The notes beneath the pieces are model-generated. The model was not told the origin of the DNA. It searched no databases and worked only from the letters and a program-made list of their open reading frames with translations. Shown here piece by piece: positions 27,295 to 35,073 of a DNA stretch of 64,000 bases. Source of the stretch: Sphingobacterium deserti (lineage in GTDB: Bacteria; Bacteroidota; Bacteroidia; Sphingobacteriales; Sphingobacteriaceae); the NCBI RefSeq assembly GCF_000757725.1, contig NZ_JJMU01000032.1, positions 62,001 to 126,000 of the forward strand, written 5' to 3'. The position numbers and the translations under genes were made by a program. How positions within the stretch are numbered: position 1 is the stretch's first letter; the number at the start of each line of letters is the position of its first letter.

Positions 27295-28425
27295 ATGGAC
27301 TTATTTAATGTTTATCCTATCAATCCTATAAATATTGTACGCGCAGAAGGCTCTACAATATGGGATGTAGATGGTAATGAATACCTTGATCTGTACGGCG
27401 GGCATGCCGTAATTTCGATCGGTCATACGCACCCACGCTATGTGGAAGCGTTGACATCGCAGTTGAATAAAATCGGTTTTTACTCTAATTCGATTGAAAT
27501 ACCGATTCAAAAACAGCTGGCGCGACGATTGGGTGAAGTTTCTGGTAAGGTGGAATATACGCTGTTTTTATGTAACTCTGGAGCGGAGGCAAATGAAAAT
27601 GCGCTGAAACTTGCTTCTTTTCACAATGGTAGGAAAAAGGTTGTTGCTTTTAGCAAGTCTTTCCACGGTCGTACTTCACTAGCTGTTGCAGCCACCGACA
27701 ATCCAGCGATCGTAGCACCGGTAAACGCAACGGATAATATCGTGTTTCTTCCTTTTAACGACGAGGCCGCACTGCGACATACGTTCGCCACAATCGGTGA
27801 TGAAATCTCCTCGGTTATTATTGAAGGTATACAGGGAGTGGGCGGTATTCGGGAAGCCTCTGCAGGATTTTTACGGTTAATCCGTCAATTGTGCGATCAA
27901 CACCATAGTGTTTTTATTGCGGACTCTGTGCAATGTGGTTACGGTCGTACAGGCGATTTTTTCTCGCACGATTATGCCGGTGTTCAAGCCGATATTTACA
28001 CGATGGCAAAGGGCATGGGCAATGGCTTCCCAATCGGGGGGATCGCCATCGCACCGCAATTTAAAGCATCATTCGGTTTATTAGGAACTACCTTTGGTGG
28101 CAATCATTTGGCTTGTGCCGCTGCAGTTGCAGTACTGGATGTTATCGAAAGCGAAAACCTGTTAGAGAATGCTCGTACTGTTGGAAATTACTTGATCCAT
28201 GAGCTGAATAAATTTGACAAGGTTAAGGAGGTGCGTGGTCGAGGATTAATGATTGGTATAGAGTTGCCCGAAGAGCTAGCCCAAGTAAAGAAAGATCTGT
28301 TGATCAAGAACAAGATCTTTACTGGCGAGGCTAAGCCAAATGTAATTCGCATTCTTCCAGCTTTAAATATTACGAAGGAAATTGCAGACCGATTTTTAAC
28401 GGCTCTTGACGAACGGTTGAAATAG
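27295..28425 (+). CDS. argD: Acylornithine (acetyl- or succinylornithine) aminotransferase
   Basis: 376 residues, class III PLP aminotransferase. Makes N-acylornithine from N-acylglutamate semialdehyde in arginine synthesis. Visible: LFLCNSGAEANENALKLA (cofactor phosphate), SFHGRTSLAVAAT, ADSVQCGYGRTGDFF, and the PLP lysine in YTMAKGMGNGFPIGGIAIAP. It heads argD-argF'-argB-proC-argE, though 275 nt separate it from argF'. The neighbouring transcarbamylase suggests succinylated intermediates. Assignment as ArgD rests on context; the fold itself covers other aminotransferases. Confidence 0.88.
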   Translation: MDLFNVYPINPINIVRAEGSTIWDVDGNEYLDLYGGHAVISIGHTHPRYVEALTSQLNKIGFYSNSIEIPIQKQLARRLGEVSGKVEYTLFLCNSGAEANENALKLASFHNGRKKVVAFSKSFHGRTSLAVAATDNPAIVAPVNATDNIVFLPFNDEAALRHTFATIGDEISSVIIEGIQGVGGIREASAGFLRLIRQLCDQHHSVFIADSVQCGYGRTGDFFSHDYAGVQADIYTMAKGMGNGFPIGGIAIAPQFKASFGLLGTTFGGNHLACAAAVAVLDVIESENLLENARTVGNYLIHELNKFDKVKEVRGRGLMIGIELPEELAQVKKDLLIKNKIFTGEAKPNVIRILPALNITKEIADRFLTALDERLK

Positions 28426-28700
28426 ACTTAAGTAGTGTGAATGGCGTATTGTGCGAAAGGTAGCCATGGTTTTCCGAGGCTTTATAGTAACATAAGGAAC
28501 GGCAACGGCGATCGAAGCCTGATACATTAATCCAAATAGGGCAAGTGAACAACTTTATTGTTGTTGATATCATTTTCGACAACCATTGGATATGCGCTTT
28601 CAACTAAATAACAACAAAAAAACGAATAGTATAGAATAAATCATAAATAGCTGGTCGAACGTTTCAATACGCTTTACCTTCTGTTTTACACTTTATTAAT

Positions 28701-29663
28701 ATGAAAAAATTCTTTTCTGTAGCAGATGTAGATGATCTATCAATATTAGTTAAAGATGCATTAGCATTAAAGGCATCTCCCTACGCATTGAGAGATCTTG
28801 GTAAAAACAAAACTTTGGGTCTGGTTTTCCTGAATCCTAGCTTGCGGACTCGTCTAAGTACGCAAAAGGCAGCGATGAATTTGGGAATGGATGTGATGGT
28901 GATCAATATGGACAAGGATGGTTGGGCCCTTGAAACGCAGGACGGAGTCGTGATGAACGGTACTACTGTCGAGCACATCCGGGAAGCTGCCGCCGTGATG
29001 GGGGAGTATTGCGATATTTTGGGACTTCGGTCTTTCCCAAGCTTAAAAGATAAGGAGGCTGATTACACGGAAGACTTATTTAACAAATTCGTTAAGTTCT
29101 GTGCCGTACCCGTTGTTTCTTTGGAAAGCGCCACTCGGCATCCGTTGCAGAGTTTAACCGACCTCATCACCATTAGTGAGCATAAAAATGTCGAGAAGCC
29201 GAAGGTTGTCTTAGCTTGGGCACCTCATGTGAAAGCTCTTCCTCAAGCTGTTCCCAATTCTTTTTCAGAATGGATGTGCAAAGCACAAGAGCAAGGTCTT
29301 GTGGATTTCACCATAGCACATCCAATGGGTTATGAGTTGAGTGAAGAGTTCACCAAAGGAGCAAAGATTTCTGATAATCTAGAAGAAAGTCTTCAAGAAG
29401 CAGATTTTGTGTATGTGAAAAATTGGTCCTCTTTCGCGGAGTATGGCGAAGTTTACCCGGTTGCACAAAATTGGATGATGGATAATGAAAAGTTGAAGTT
29501 GACAAACAATGCAAAAGTTATGCACTGTTTGCCGGTGCGCCGTGATCTGGAACTCTCATCGGAGATCTTGGATGGCCCCAACTCGCTTGTCATTAAAGAA
29601 GCAAGCAATAGAGTTTGGGCTGCACAAGTGGTGTTAAAGCGCATGTTGGAAAAATTAAAATAA
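28701..29663 (+). CDS. argF': N-acylornithine carbamoyltransferase, predicted N-succinylornithine type
   Basis: 320 residues. Carbamoylates N-acylornithine with carbamoyl phosphate to N-acylcitrulline in arginine synthesis. Carbamoyl-phosphate motif NPSLRTRLSTQ (45-55), HPLQSLTDL, and MHCLPVRRDLELS near the C-terminus match the Bacteroides/Xanthomonas AOTCase-SOTCase family and not ordinary ornithine transcarbamylase. Residue 90 is Val (MNGTTVEHIREAA). This aligns by count with Pro90 of the B. fragilis enzyme and Glu92 of the X. campestris enzyme. Published substitutions of Glu92 by Pro, Ser, Val or Ala switch acetyl to succinyl specificity, so succinylornithine is predicted. argB follows 21 nt downstream. 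Confidence 0.9.
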   Translation: MKKFFSVADVDDLSILVKDALALKASPYALRDLGKNKTLGLVFLNPSLRTRLSTQKAAMNLGMDVMVINMDKDGWALETQDGVVMNGTTVEHIREAAAVMGEYCDILGLRSFPSLKDKEADYTEDLFNKFVKFCAVPVVSLESATRHPLQSLTDLITISEHKNVEKPKVVLAWAPHVKALPQAVPNSFSEWMCKAQEQGLVDFTIAHPMGYELSEEFTKGAKISDNLEESLQEADFVYVKNWSSFAEYGEVYPVAQNWMMDNEKLKLTNNAKVMHCLPVRRDLELSSEILDGPNSLVIKEASNRVWAAQVVLKRMLEKLK

Positions 29664-29684
29664 GTGAATAATATAGGCTAATCG

Positions 29685-30479
29685 ATGGGAAGTGTGTTGA
29701 ATGTGATAAAAATAGGAGGAAATGTAATTGATGATGAAGAACAATTACACATCTTTTTAGAGAAATTTGCGGCATTACAAGGGAAGAAAATACTCGTACA
29801 CGGCGGTGGAAAGGTGGCTACACGAACTGCTGCTGGTTTGGGAATTGAAGCAAAGATGATTGATGGCAGGCGTGTCACCGATGCGCCGATGCTGGATATT
29901 GTAACGATGGTCTACGCAGGACTGACAAATAAGAAGATCGTATCGTTATTGCAAAAATTTGATTGTGATGCATTGGGCCTGAGTGGCGCGGATGGGAATT
30001 CAATTAAAGCGGTGAAGCGACCAGTAAGGGAGGTGGATTATGGCTATGTGGGCGATATTCTGGTTGATAGTGTAAATACGCTTAGCATTAAAAAGTTTCT
30101 TGAAGCAGGCTTCACGCCGGTTTTTTCTGCGATTACGCATAATGGCCTAGGCCAGCTGCTGAATACAAATGCAGATACTATCGCCTCTGCCCTGGCCGTT
30201 TCGCTTTCTAAGATATACGATACTCGTCTTATCTATTGTTTTGAAAAAGATGGCGTGCTACGTGATGTCAATGATGAGCGATCCGTAATCAAATCCATTA
30301 ACCCCGACGAGTTTGAGGCATTAAAAAGTGCTGGTGTTATCTACGAGGGTATGATTCCAAAATTGGATAATGCTTTTCATGCTATTGGCAAAGGCGTTAA
30401 AAATGTATATATTGGTAATGCCTTAAACCTCCATTTATATCAACAGGGGGAATTTGGTACCTGTATGTTAGCAAAGTAA
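29685..30479 (+). CDS. argB: N-acylglutamate kinase
   Basis: 264 residues, amino-acid kinase fold. Phosphorylates N-acetyl- or N-succinylglutamate, the second step of arginine synthesis. IKIGGNVIDD (phosphate loop), LVHGGGKVATRTAAGLGI, DGRRVTDAPML and the C-terminal EGMIPKLDNAFHAIGKGVKNVYIGN are typical. Given the predicted succinyl-specific transcarbamylase, the substrate may be N-succinylglutamate. proC starts 4 nt downstream. Confidence 0.92.
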   Translation: MGSVLNVIKIGGNVIDDEEQLHIFLEKFAALQGKKILVHGGGKVATRTAAGLGIEAKMIDGRRVTDAPMLDIVTMVYAGLTNKKIVSLLQKFDCDALGLSGADGNSIKAVKRPVREVDYGYVGDILVDSVNTLSIKKFLEAGFTPVFSAITHNGLGQLLNTNADTIASALAVSLSKIYDTRLIYCFEKDGVLRDVNDERSVIKSINPDEFEALKSAGVIYEGMIPKLDNAFHAIGKGVKNVYIGNALNLHLYQQGEFGTCMLAK

Positions 30480-30483
30480 TATC

Positions 30484-31284
30484 ATGAGCAAAATAACAAT
30501 AATCGGTAGCGGAAACATTGGTTTTTCTTTAGCCAAGGGTTTGGTAAAATCCGCGCAATATCTGCCTGCCGACATTACCTTGACGAGGCGAAGCGTCACA
30601 GCATTAAAAGAGGAAGCAAGCTTAGGCTTCATTACAAGTGACCAGAATGCCGTTGCGGTGTCTTCCGCAGATATTGTGGTGCTCGCTATTCTTCCCCAGC
30701 AGCTCAAGAAAGTGATGGAGGAAATTAAGACAACCGTGCGTGCTGGGCAAATCATCGTTTCCGTCGTTTCCGGTGTAAGTTGTGCTGATGTTAAAGCGGT
30801 TCTAGGAGAAGATATTCCTGTAGTTCGTGCAATGCCTAATACAGCCATAGCTATCGGCCAGTCGATGACGTGCATCGCAACAGATAGCGCAACAGAGGAA
30901 CAAGTAGCTCGGGTAGAAGCTTTATTTGAATCCGTAGGATCGGTTGTGGTCATTCAAGAAGATTTAATGACATCTGCCACGGCACTATGTGCCTGCGGGA
31001 TTGCCTTCTTTTTGCGGGCCATTCGCGCAGCTTCACAAGGCGGGGTAGAAATAGGGTTTCACGCTCATGATGCACTGAAGATGGCTGTGCAAACAGCGAA
31101 AGGTGCTGCTGATTTACTTTTGCAAACGCAAAATCATCCGGAAGGGGAGATTGATAAAGTTACCTCGCCTAAGGGATGTACCATTGCCGGGTTAAATGAA
31201 ATGGAGCATAACGGATTTAGTTCAGCTTTTATTAAAGGTATCAAGCTTTCCGCAAAGAAAGCCGGAGGACTTTATAATGAATAA
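30484..31284 (+). CDS. proC: Pyrroline-5-carboxylate reductase
   Basis: 266 residues. Reduces pyrroline-5-carboxylate to proline with NAD(P)H. N-terminal Rossmann motif IIGSGNIGFSLAKGLV, SVVSGVSCADVKAVLG, VVRAMPNTAIAIGQSMT, and the C-terminal SPKGCTIAGLNEMEHNGFSSAFIKG are conserved. Its place inside an arginine operon is common in Bacteroidota. The last 8 nt overlap the argE start. Confidence 0.93.
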   Translation: MSKITIIGSGNIGFSLAKGLVKSAQYLPADITLTRRSVTALKEEASLGFITSDQNAVAVSSADIVVLAILPQQLKKVMEEIKTTVRAGQIIVSVVSGVSCADVKAVLGEDIPVVRAMPNTAIAIGQSMTCIATDSATEEQVARVEALFESVGSVVVIQEDLMTSATALCACGIAFFLRAIRAASQGGVEIGFHAHDALKMAVQTAKGAADLLLQTQNHPEGEIDKVTSPKGCTIAGLNEMEHNGFSSAFIKGIKLSAKKAGGLYNE

Positions 31285-32344
31285 AATGATAGACACGCTG
31301 GTTGAAGCGAGTAGGGACCTGTTAAAAAAACTGATTGCAATTCCGTCGTACAGCCGCGAAGAATATGACACAGCAGATATGTTGTGTCATTTTTTTGATA
31401 GTCAGGGCGTAACTTACGAGCGAGTTGGCAACAATGTTTGGGCCTATAATTCTTTTTACGATTCGAATAAGCCGACCATACTACTCAACTCGCATCACGA
31501 CACCGTAAAACCTAATGCGGGCTATACCCGAGACCCTTTTTTTGCAAGTGAAGAGGATGGTAAACTCTATGGGCTGGGTAGTAATGATGCTGGAGGATGT
31601 TTGGTATGTTTGATTGCTGCGTTTTTATATTATCACGAAAAGGCTGATCTCCAATACAACCTGTGCATATTAGCTTCGGCAGAGGAGGAGATATCTGGAC
31701 GCAATGGGGTGGAAGAAGCATTGAAACATATACACCCGATCGCGTTTGCCATTGTGGGTGAGCCTACTTTATTAAATTTAGCTATCGCCGAGAAAGGGCT
31801 AATGGTATTAGATTGTGAATCCGAGGGGGTGGCTGGTCATGCCGCACGTGAAGAAGGAGAGAATGCAATTTACAAGGCTTTAGATGCTATTGATTGGTTC
31901 AGATCATACCAATTTTCAGAAACCTCTACATATCTTGGCCCTGTAAAGATGTCTGTTACGATGATAAGTGCTGGTTCCCAACATAACGTTGTGCCCGCAT
32001 CCTGCAAATTCGTGGTCGACGTGCGTACCACGGATGCGTATAGCAACGAGCAAGTTTTGGACATCATACGTAAGCACGTGGAAGTGAAGGTCGAACCTCG
32101 ATCCACACGTCTTAACCCCTCAACGATTGCGCTTAGCCACCCTATTGTGCAGTCTGGAATAAAGCTGGGTGCAGAACCTTATGGTAGTCCGACCATGAGT
32201 GATCAAGCATTAATTCCTGTACCGTCTTTGAAAGTCGGTCCGGGGGACTCTGCACGGTCGCACGCGGCTGATGAATATATTTATATTCGAGAAATAGAGG
32301 AGGGTGTTACTTTTTACATCAATATGCTCAAAAACATACTTTGA
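31277..32344 (+). CDS. argE: N-acylcitrulline/N-acylornithine deacylase, M20 metallohydrolase
   Basis: 355 residues. Removes the acyl group from the arginine intermediate; with an acylornithine transcarbamylase the substrate is N-acylcitrulline. M20 metal ligands: LLNSHHDTVKP, GLGSNDAGGC and SAEEEISGRNG, with a dimerisation domain at about 165-275 and a final metal-binding RSHAADEYI. The ATG at 31277 is chosen because GGAGG lies 8 nt upstream, the overlap with proC suggests coupling, and an upstream start at 31196 lies inside proC. Confidence 0.9.
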   Translation: MNKMIDTLVEASRDLLKKLIAIPSYSREEYDTADMLCHFFDSQGVTYERVGNNVWAYNSFYDSNKPTILLNSHHDTVKPNAGYTRDPFFASEEDGKLYGLGSNDAGGCLVCLIAAFLYYHEKADLQYNLCILASAEEEISGRNGVEEALKHIHPIAFAIVGEPTLLNLAIAEKGLMVLDCESEGVAGHAAREEGENAIYKALDAIDWFRSYQFSETSTYLGPVKMSVTMISAGSQHNVVPASCKFVVDVRTTDAYSNEQVLDIIRKHVEVKVEPRSTRLNPSTIALSHPIVQSGIKLGAEPYGSPTMSDQALIPVPSLKVGPGDSARSHAADEYIYIREIEEGVTFYINMLKNIL

Positions 32345-32349
32345 AAAGG

Positions 32350-32383
32350 AAGCCGACGATTAGACCGCCGGCTTTTGATTTTT
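32350..32383. terminator. Terminator between argE and the convergent Lrp gene
   Basis: AAGCCG (32350-32355) pairs with CGGCTT (32369-32374), followed by TTTGATTTTT. It could serve both converging genes. Confidence 0.6.
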
Positions 32384-32852
32384 AAAGCGTAATTTGTCTT
32401 TTGATGCTCTCTTCCAGGGAAATTATAGTTTCGGTGCGCTGAATCCCTGTCAATGCTTGAATATCTTCGTTCAAAACTTTGCGTAAATGTGCGGTGTCGC
32501 GACAAACGATCTTAGCGAACATACTATATTGCCCCGTGCAGTAGTGCAATTCTACCACCTCGCTGATAGTTTGTAGCTGTTTGACAGCATCTGAATACTG
32601 AGACCCCTTTTCCAGGTATATTCCTAAGAAGGCTGTAATATCAAACCCAACCTTTTGGGGGTTAATAATAAGTTCGGATCCCTTAATTATTCCCAGTTCT
32701 TCCATCTTTTTCATGCGTACATGGATGGTTCCGCCGGAAACTATAAGCTTTTTCGCTATTTCTGTGTATGGAATCGAGGCGTTTTCCATTAAAATAGACA
32801 AAATTTGGATATCTAAATTGTCTAAATCGTAATTTGAATACTTTTTATCCAT
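32382..32852 (-). CDS. Lrp/AsnC family transcriptional regulator
   Basis: 156 residues. N-terminal winged helix-turn-helix (LDIQILSILMENASIPYTEIAKKLIVSGGTIHVRMKKMEELGII) and C-terminal RAM ligand-binding domain (about 70-150), which usually binds an amino acid. It is convergent with the arg operon and faces a long regulatory stretch (32853-33321). Arg or proline genes are plausible targets, but no operator can be proved. Confidence 0.92.
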   Translation of the reverse strand: MDKKYSNYDLDNLDIQILSILMENASIPYTEIAKKLIVSGGTIHVRMKKMEELGIIKGSELIINPQKVGFDITAFLGIYLEKGSQYSDAVKQLQTISEVVELHYCTGQYSMFAKIVCRDTAHLRKVLNEDIQALTGIQRTETIISLEESIKRQITL

Positions 32853-32917
32853 GAAAATGGTTGTTTGTTTAAAAATATCTAAGTCTTTTTTGTAAAATAA
32901 CTAAAAATCAAATAAAA

Positions 32918-32949
32918 TTTGCAGAAAATCGGAATCTATTTTATATTTG
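32918..32949 (+). promoter_or_regulatory. Perfect-consensus promoter inside the inverted repeat unit
   Basis: TTTG at 32918-32921, 20-nt spacer, TATATTTG at 32942-32949. Predicted start is near 32955, immediately at TTAACAAAAC (32952-32961), which pairs with GTTTTGTTAA (32977-32986). Confidence 0.75.
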
Positions 32950-32954
32950 TATTA

Positions 32955-33072
32955 ACAAAACGGGAAAAATAAACAAGTTTTGTTAACATTAGCATGTTAC
33001 TTCCCTCAAAATAACATAGGTTTATAATTGGTTAGCGTAGAAGCTCCTCGCCCGGGGAGCTTCTTCCTTTTT
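32955..33072 (+). ncRNA. Candidate small RNA or leader with terminator hairpin
   Basis: From the predicted start near 32955 the transcript would begin with a 10-bp hairpin (32952-32961 with 32977-32986). It ends at a stem of nine pairs plus two inner pairs (33039-33049 with 33054-33064), followed by CCTTTTT. That gives about 118 nt with no long ORF. It could instead be an attenuated leader of the gene at 33322. Confidence 0.45.
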
Positions 33073-33321
33073 AAACCAATCATGTTAGAACCTCTTTTTT
33101 CTGCAAATTTTATTTTTTTTGTAAAAATAGTAAGTATATTTAGAATTCTATTTTATTTTTTAGCAATCAGCTGTCTTTTCATTGTAAATGTTTCATTTTT
33201 CAACCAAAAATCATCTGCTCGACGTTTTCGCTTGGCGAAGCGTTGGTTTCGCTGATAATAGGGTAGGTAGAAGGCCTGATATCGCCGCCGATTTATTAAC
33301 TTTACTTGAAACGGATATTTT

Positions 33322-34365
33322 ATGGAAATAGATGATGTAAAGATCTCGCGAAAGAAGCCGATGTATCCGGTGGGTGCAGGCCTTTTAAAATACCTCAGAA
33401 TGTACCAGCGTGATGCTAAACTACCTTTAGCTTACAAAGACTTGTTAAATTTCACCGAAACGGTTCCCGTGATGGATAAGAATGGAAATGATACGTTTTG
33501 GGAAACACCGCTTTATCCTCCATACCTCCAAGACCAATTGTACGAAGGTCTTAAAGTGATTTATGCTATATTGAAAGCCTCTGGAAATACACGCATTGTC
33601 GAACACAAAATTATAGATCGAATAGAGTATTGCGCTTTTGGAAATACGCGCCCTTTCCGTGTGCGTATTATTAACCGGCTCAACGATGTGTATGACTATT
33701 TTTATATCAAGCAGGCTGATGCTTCGCGAATATATGGCCTAGAACTGGAGGAGATTTTATCTCCAAATCAAGTAAATTATTTGGCGGATAGAGATACGTT
33801 AGTAGAAGAGCATATCGTAGGCATTCCGGGAGATGTTTTTACCAAAGGGAATATCTCAAACCCCGATTATAATCAAACGCGCATCGCGAAGGAGTTCGTC
33901 AAGTTTAACGAACGCTGCATCATATCACTGCTAGGAGATATGCGCGCCTATAATTTTGTGATGCAAATCACGCCAGATTTCGACGATTTCCAATTCCGAA
34001 TCCGCGCAATTGATTTCGATCAGCAATTTTATGAAGGCAATCCAAGGGTTTACATGCCACAATACTTTAAAGAAAACCTCCCTTACGTCAAGCTTGCTAT
34101 GGAGCATCTTAATGATAAGACTGTGCTGCAGTATCAGCAAGAAGAGCGCTCATCCATCGTGCATCGCGTGCGGAGCGAACGCCACCGTATTAAGGATCTC
34201 CGTGATGCCTCTCAACAGCAACAGTTATCAACGGATGCAAACATTGCCATTTTACGGGAGGGTTATGCCTCTTTTTATGCTAACGATGCTTATTACAAGT
34301 GCCGAAGTATGACGGATATTGTAGAGCTGAATGTGAAGAATGTGATCCGGCAGGTGAAGCTTTAG
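33322..34365 (+). CDS. Conserved hypothetical protein with protein-kinase-like motifs
   Basis: 347 residues; I do not recognise the family by name. Several motifs fall in the order of a protein-kinase-like fold: YFYIKQAD with K130 (strand-3 lysine), acidic ELEEIL (about 141-146), hinge-like VEEHIVGIPGD (161-171), then GDMRAYN (205-211) with the Asp-to-Asn spacing of the catalytic loop, and AIDFDQ (229-234) in the DFG position. No signal peptide or membrane segment. The C-terminus is helical and Gln/Arg-rich. The last 4 nt overlap the convergent ruvC stop. Kinase activity is inference. Confidence 0.6.
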   Translation: MEIDDVKISRKKPMYPVGAGLLKYLRMYQRDAKLPLAYKDLLNFTETVPVMDKNGNDTFWETPLYPPYLQDQLYEGLKVIYAILKASGNTRIVEHKIIDRIEYCAFGNTRPFRVRIINRLNDVYDYFYIKQADASRIYGLELEEILSPNQVNYLADRDTLVEEHIVGIPGDVFTKGNISNPDYNQTRIAKEFVKFNERCIISLLGDMRAYNFVMQITPDFDDFQFRIRAIDFDQQFYEGNPRVYMPQYFKENLPYVKLAMEHLNDKTVLQYQQEERSSIVHRVRSERHRIKDLRDASQQQQLSTDANIAILREGYASFYANDAYYKCRSMTDIVELNVKNVIRQVKL

Positions 34366-34925
34366 CGGATGCGCTTTTCGTTATCTTTGACGAAGGCCTC
34401 CCAGCCAGTATAGCTTTTACTTTCGGTGCTCAGGCGCTGTTGGAATGCATGGCAAACGGCAACTGCCAGACCATCCGTAGCATCGAGAAACTGGGGTGTC
34501 TCATTGAATTTAAGAATCGTTTTTAGCATCGCCGCAACTTGTTCCTTACTAGCATTTCCACTCCCCGTGACAGATTGTTTTATCTTCCTTGGTGAATATT
34601 CAAATATAGGAATATCGAAATTTAAAGCGGCCGCCATCGCCACGCCTTGCGCTCTCCCAAGCTTCAGCATCACCTGTACATTCTTTCCATAGAATGGAGA
34701 TTCCAACGCAACGCAATCGGGTTTGTACTCTTCGACTAATGCGGATGTTTTCTTGAAAATACGCTGCAGCTTTAATCCGTGGTCATCAAGATGACCCATT
34801 TTTACAACCCCTAAAGAAATAAGATCTACTTTTTGCCCAACTTGTTTTACGATTCCATACCCAAGTACTACTGTTCCCGGGTCGATGCCTAAAATAATCC
34901 GTTCCTTGGCCTTTTCTCTCTGCAT
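34362..34925 (-). CDS. ruvC: Crossover junction endodeoxyribonuclease RuvC
   Basis: 187 residues. Resolves Holliday junctions with RuvAB. The first catalytic aspartate lies in IILGIDPGTVVLGYGIV, the glutamate in CVALESPFYGKNVQVMLKLGRAQG, and the C-terminal acidic pair in FLDATDGLAVAVCHAF. Convergent and overlapping by 4 nt with the neighbouring gene. Confidence 0.95.
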   Translation of the reverse strand: MQREKAKERIILGIDPGTVVLGYGIVKQVGQKVDLISLGVVKMGHLDDHGLKLQRIFKKTSALVEEYKPDCVALESPFYGKNVQVMLKLGRAQGVAMAAALNFDIPIFEYSPRKIKQSVTGSGNASKEQVAAMLKTILKFNETPQFLDATDGLAVAVCHAFQQRLSTESKSYTGWEAFVKDNEKRIR

Positions 34926-35073
34926 ACCGCAATATTACAATTATTAGCGGATATTTAAGCCTCTGAAAAGATAATAAGAGATCTGGAAAGCGCCGTTTCT
35001 GTTTGTCATAATGCCCATTGTTAACTTAAGATGTCGTTAAAAATTAGTAACATTGTGCTTTTATTTTGAGTAC

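Larger units (their letters stand above)
32886..33126. repeat. Inverted repeat unit upstream of the Lrp gene
   Basis: A 19-bp perfect inverted repeat (32910-32928 with 33097-33115) encloses 168 nt. Outside it, TTTTTTGTAAAA occurs as a direct repeat (32886-32897 and 33115-33126). Both copies are AT-rich, so chance contributes. Confidence 0.55.

Noticed and set aside
28426..28700. ArgR-like AT-rich motifs in the argD-argF' gap
   Set aside because: AT-rich half-sites such as GAATAAATC occur, but no good palindrome; nothing firm in these 275 nt.
31196..31276. Upstream start for argE
   Set aside because: It lies inside proC; the ATG at 31277 has a GGAGG site and normal N-terminus.
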